Shown: in pieces, positions 7,134 through 9,756 of the stretch
How the letters are laid out: each line of letters starts with the position of its first letter
How positions within the stretch are numbered: the first letter of the stretch is position 1
DNA from: an uncultured Bacteroidota bacterium
Lineage (GTDB): Bacteria; Bacteroidota; Bacteroidia; NS11-12g; UBA955
Direction of reading: 5' to 3'
NCBI GenBank assembly: GCA_903879775.1
Contig: CAIRMY010000094.1
Span: 1-9,756, forward strand
Length of the DNA: 9,756 nucleotides
Translations under genes and position numbers: made by a program
The notes under the pieces: generated by a model
What the model was told of the DNA's origin: nothing
What the model saw: the letters and a program-made list of their open reading frames with translations, nothing else
Database searches by the model: none

Positions 7134-8330
7134 ATGAATGGAATAAGAGTTGTTGTGGGAATGAGCGGTGGCGTCGATAGTTCCGTGGCTGCGTTTTTGT
7201 TAAAAGAGCAGGGATATGACGTTGTTGGGTTATTCATGAGAAATTGGAATGACGCTTCTGTTACCCTTGAAGATGAATGCCCTTGGATAGATGACAGTCG
7301 CGATGCCATGATGGTAGCAGAACAGTTGGGAATCCCATTTCAGGTGATCGATTTGAGCGATGTTTATAAAGAGAGAATTGTAGATTACATGTTCAATGAA
7401 TATAAACAAGGCAGAACACCCAATCCTGATGTTTTGTGCAATCGGGAAATCAAATTTGATATTTTTCTCCAAAATGCCTTAAAGCTGGGCGCAGATTTTG
7501 TAGCTACCGGTCATTATGTTCAAAAACGCGAAGTTGAAGTTGATGGAAAAGTTGAATATCAACTAATTGCTGGTTTAGATCCGAATAAAGATCAAAGTTA
7601 TTTCTTGTGCCAATTAAACCAATTTCAATTGTCTAAAGCACTTTTTCCTATTGGAGGGATATTGAAGCCTGATGTTCGAAAAATTGCAGAAAATGCAAAT
7701 TTACTCACTGCTACAAAGAAAGATTCTCAGGGTTTATGCTTTATTGGTAAAGTGAGATTGCCAGAATTCTTGCAACAGCAATTGTCTGTAAAAAAAGGTA
7801 AAGTAATCGAAATTGAGGAGGATTTGCCAAAACTCAATAAGCACTTTGAATTAATCTCTCAAAATTCGGGGTTTACGGAAAATAAATTGAGTAAAATTGT
7901 ATTTGAACAACCTGATGGCAATGTGATTGGAGAGCATACAGGAGCTCATTTTTACACCATTGGGCAACGTAAAGGATTAAATATTGGAGGAAAACCAAAG
8001 CCATTATTTGTGTTGCAAACCAATGTTCATGAAAATGTAATTTATGTTGGGCAAGGTGAAAATCACAAGGCCTTGTATTCCGCAGGTTTGGTTATAAAAT
8101 CTTCGGAAGCGCATTGGGTTAGGCCGTCTCAAAAGTCTCTTGCTTTAGGTTCAAACCAATTAATGTGCAGGATTCGATACCGCCAAGCTTTATTCGGATG
8201 CAAATTGGTTGAAGCGCCCAATGGTGATATGCAATTATTCTTCCAGGAATTACAGAAATCGGTTACTTCAGGACAATTTGCCGCTATTTATTTAGAAGAT
8301 GAACTCGTTTTTAGCGGTGTAATATCATAA
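7134..8330 (+). CDS. mnmA: tRNA-specific 2-thiouridylase MnmA
   Basis: MnmA puts the sulfur at C2 of the wobble uridine (position 34) in tRNAs for Lys, Glu and Gln, using ATP to adenylate the base and persulfide sulfur from a relay. The 398 residues begin with the PP-loop SGGVDSS (11-17) in the ATP pyrophosphatase domain. The two catalytic cysteines are C102 (in LCNREIKF) and C202 (in QGLCFIG), 100 residues apart. GEHTGAHFYTIGQRKGL (266-282) marks the central domain, and a C-terminal beta barrel carries a GQFAAIYL-type end. Length is above the ~360 of many homologues because of extra sequence at about 228-263, which I believe is common in Bacteroidota. ATG 7134 directly precedes the conserved N-terminus and lies one base after the vWA gene stop. 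A purine run AGGGAG eight bases upstream could serve as a Shine-Dalgarno but lies in coding sequence. Confidence 0.96.
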   Translation: MNGIRVVVGMSGGVDSSVAAFLLKEQGYDVVGLFMRNWNDASVTLEDECPWIDDSRDAMMVAEQLGIPFQVIDLSDVYKERIVDYMFNEYKQGRTPNPDVLCNREIKFDIFLQNALKLGADFVATGHYVQKREVEVDGKVEYQLIAGLDPNKDQSYFLCQLNQFQLSKALFPIGGILKPDVRKIAENANLLTATKKDSQGLCFIGKVRLPEFLQQQLSVKKGKVIEIEEDLPKLNKHFELISQNSGFTENKLSKIVFEQPDGNVIGEHTGAHFYTIGQRKGLNIGGKPKPLFVLQTNVHENVIYVGQGENHKALYSAGLVIKSSEAHWVRPSQKSLALGSNQLMCRIRYRQALFGCKLVEAPNGDMQLFFQELQKSVTSGQFAAIYLEDELVFSGVIS

Positions 8331-8376
8331 CAATGTCATTTGTGTGATTTGGAGCAACGTTTTCAAATCTAAAATA

Positions 8377-8463
8377 GTCATAGTATTGTTATATTATTTT
8401 GTGTTACAAAATAATTATGCCAATAATCAGTTTAAGACTATGTCTTAACCACGAAACTATGAC
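8377..8463 (+). repeat. Nested inverted repeats around the start of the IgGFc-type gene
   Basis: Three inverted repeats nest here. The outer arms are GTCATAGT (8377-8384) and ACTATGAC (8456-8463), a perfect 8-base pair whose right arm contains the ATG at 8459-8461. Inside are a 10-base-pair hairpin with a 3-base loop (8393-8402 / 8406-8415, stem ATTATTTTGT) and a 7-base-pair hairpin with loop TAT (8432-8438 / 8442-8448, stem TTAAGAC). In RNA they could form a three-way junction with the start codon paired. The first hairpin has no following U-run, so it is a poor intrinsic terminator for mnmA. The rest of the 128-base gap shows no gene. Confidence 0.5.
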
Positions 8464-9756
8464 AAACAAAATTACTAAACGAATTAAATTATTATTTTTA
8501 ATGATCATGATGTTTGGATTTACTCAACAGGGTAAATCGCAAATTTCATCGACTGGAAAAACCTTTTACATGAGTTTTATGGAGATGGAAACACGGAATG
8601 GAGGATATCCTGATACCCTATTGATTTTCGTAACATCATCAGTGAATACAACATTGGTCTTAGATAATCCAAGGTTAACGGGGTCAACTGTAAACTATAA
8701 CATTTCTGCAAATAAAGTAAACCGTATTTCAGTAGACGTAAACTTTTATTACCCAATTGGTTCAGAGTTTAATGGTACGGACATAAATAGCAAACGAGGA
8801 TTGAGAATTGTGGCAAAAGATCCGGTAAATGTGTATTGTATGAATTTGGAACTGAATCGTTCTGACGGAACTTTTGTATTGCCTTATGAAAGCATTCCAG
8901 CGGCGCCGGAGTATTTTGTGGTATCATTTCCCCCGAATGCGCCAACTGGAACTTTCCCAAACACAACATCATCCTATGGTGAAAGCGAGTTTGTGATTAT
9001 TGCTATGGATAACAGCGTTACCGTAGAAATTACACCAACTGCTCCTACAAAAGGAGGTAAGCCAGCAGGCACTGCTTATACTGTTTCTTTACAAAAGGGG
9101 CAAGTTTATCAAGTTCAGTCAGTTAAAGCAACTGGTACAAACAATACAGATCCTGCAGCAACTTCTTGGTCTGCAACTGGCGCAAAAAATGGTGATTTAA
9201 CGGGTACCAGAATTAGAGTCATTAATGGTTGTGGTAAAATCAATGTGTTCTCAGGCAATCGCTCAGCCCATGTTACCAAAGGGAACTGCGGTGGTGGGGT
9301 AAATGGCAGAGATCATTTATATACGCAGGTGATCCCAACTTTAGCATTGGGTAAAGATTATGTTTTAATGCCATTTAGTGGTCAAACTGGAGGTTATGCA
9401 TACAAAGTAATTGCCGCCTATGACAATACCAAGGTATACAAAAATGGAACCTTAGTTACAACAATTGCAACCAAAGGGCAATGGATTTATGATCATATTA
9501 CAACAGCAACTCCTGTATGTGTAACAACCGATAAACCAGCTTATGTAGCGCAGTATATGAAAAATGGAGTTTGTAGTGGGTTGACAGGAACCAATGGAGA
9601 CCCGGCTGTATTTATATCTCCAGATATCAATCAACGCTTGATCAAAACAATTGTGGGAACAGCTACAACTGCCAACATGAATAAGCATTGGGTGAATATT
9701 CTGATTGATCAAACTGCAAAAAATGCTGTTTTCATAAACGGTACAAAAGTTTCGGC
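8459..9756 (+). CDS. Secreted IgGFc-binding-domain surface protein, 3' end outside window
   Basis: I translated 432 codons with no stop up to the right edge, so the gene is open at its 3' end. The protein opens with a signal peptide (KRIK, then a hydrophobic stretch to about residue 22, cleavage probably near 28). The export-domain start GKTFYMSFME (33-42) is followed by repeated beta-strand segments. LTGTRIRVINGCGKINVFSG (248-267), NGRDHLYTQVIP (282-293) and GKDYVLMPF (298-306) are the core of the IgGFc-binding N-terminal domain family (as in FCGBP-like proteins and many bacterial surface proteins). In Bacteroidota such domains usually head large cell-surface proteins ending in a gliding-motility or type IX C-terminal domain; here that end is not visible. 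Real IgG binding should not be assumed. ATG 8459 is chosen because it gives a complete signal peptide; ATGs at 8501 and 8507 would cut into it. It follows mnmA by 128 bases and is probably a separate transcription unit. Confidence 0.82.
   Translation, partial: MTNKITKRIKLLFLMIMMFGFTQQGKSQISSTGKTFYMSFMEMETRNGGYPDTLLIFVTSSVNTTLVLDNPRLTGSTVNYNISANKVNRISVDVNFYYPIGSEFNGTDINSKRGLRIVAKDPVNVYCMNLELNRSDGTFVLPYESIPAAPEYFVVSFPPNAPTGTFPNTTSSYGESEFVIIAMDNSVTVEITPTAPTKGGKPAGTAYTVSLQKGQVYQVQSVKATGTNNTDPAATSWSATGAKNGDLTGTRIRVINGCGKINVFSGNRSAHVTKGNCGGGVNGRDHLYTQVIPTLALGKDYVLMPFSGQTGGYAYKVIAAYDNTKVYKNGTLVTTIATKGQWIYDHITTATPVCVTTDKPAYVAQYMKNGVCSGLTGTNGDPAVFISPDINQRLIKTIVGTATTANMNKHWVNILIDQTAKNAVFINGTKVS

Noticed and set aside
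8393..8415. 10-base-pair hairpin as an intrinsic terminator of the mnmA operon
   Set aside because: The stem is almost all A-T and no U-run follows, so it is reported only as part of the nested repeats.
9452..9712. Cysteine-rich minus-strand open frame of 86 residues near the right edge
   Set aside because: The cysteines come from reading the Thr/Ala-rich codons of the surface protein on the opposite strand; there is no promoter or conserved motif.
1..9756. CRISPR array, tRNA, rRNA, insertion sequence or prophage
   Set aside because: No regularly spaced repeats, cloverleaf-like sequence, transposase or integrase motifs, or terminal repeats were seen on either strand.

Overview
The window looks like a chromosomal segment of a member of the Bacteroidota (Bacteroidetes). 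The evidence is a Por-type (type IX secretion) C-terminal sorting domain on one small secreted protein, an IgGFc-binding-type surface protein, the short zinc-less adenylate kinase typical of the group, AT-rich DNA (roughly one third G+C by eye), almost no Shine-Dalgarno sequences, and promoter elements close to the Bacteroidota form TTG / TAnnTTTG. I cannot place it below phylum or class level.

Left third (1-2939, minus strand): three tightly overlapping genes read leftwards, in transcription order a LegC-family PLP sugar aminotransferase, a CarB/PylC-like ATP-grasp ligase, and a NeuB-family nonulosonate (sialic/legionaminic acid) synthase that runs off the left edge. This is the start of an operon making a nine-carbon acidic sugar for surface glycans. 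The ATP-grasp enzyme sits where an N-acetyltransferase or hydrolase gene might be expected, and the last ~30 visible residues of the synthase do not look like NeuB. These are the two points I would look at first.

Middle (2940-3050): a short divergent promoter region serving the glycan operon leftwards and a housekeeping operon rightwards.

Middle and right (3051-8330, plus strand): five genes with gaps of only 1 to 15 bases: adk (adenylate kinase), a YjjG-type HAD phosphatase with a GTG start, a small type IX-secreted protein, a 680-residue membrane-anchored vWA/amidotransferase-like protein, and mnmA (tRNA 2-thiouridylase). The set mixes nucleotide metabolism, cell-envelope proteins and tRNA modification, so it is probably an operon of convenience and not one pathway.

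Right end (8331-9756): a 128-base gap with nested inverted repeats, the outermost of which covers a start codon, followed by the N-terminal 432 residues of a large secreted IgGFc-binding-domain protein that continues past the right edge.

I saw no tRNA, rRNA, CRISPR array, insertion sequence or phage gene. No completely new system is demonstrated. The best candidate for something undescribed is the ATP-grasp-containing nonulosonate operon.
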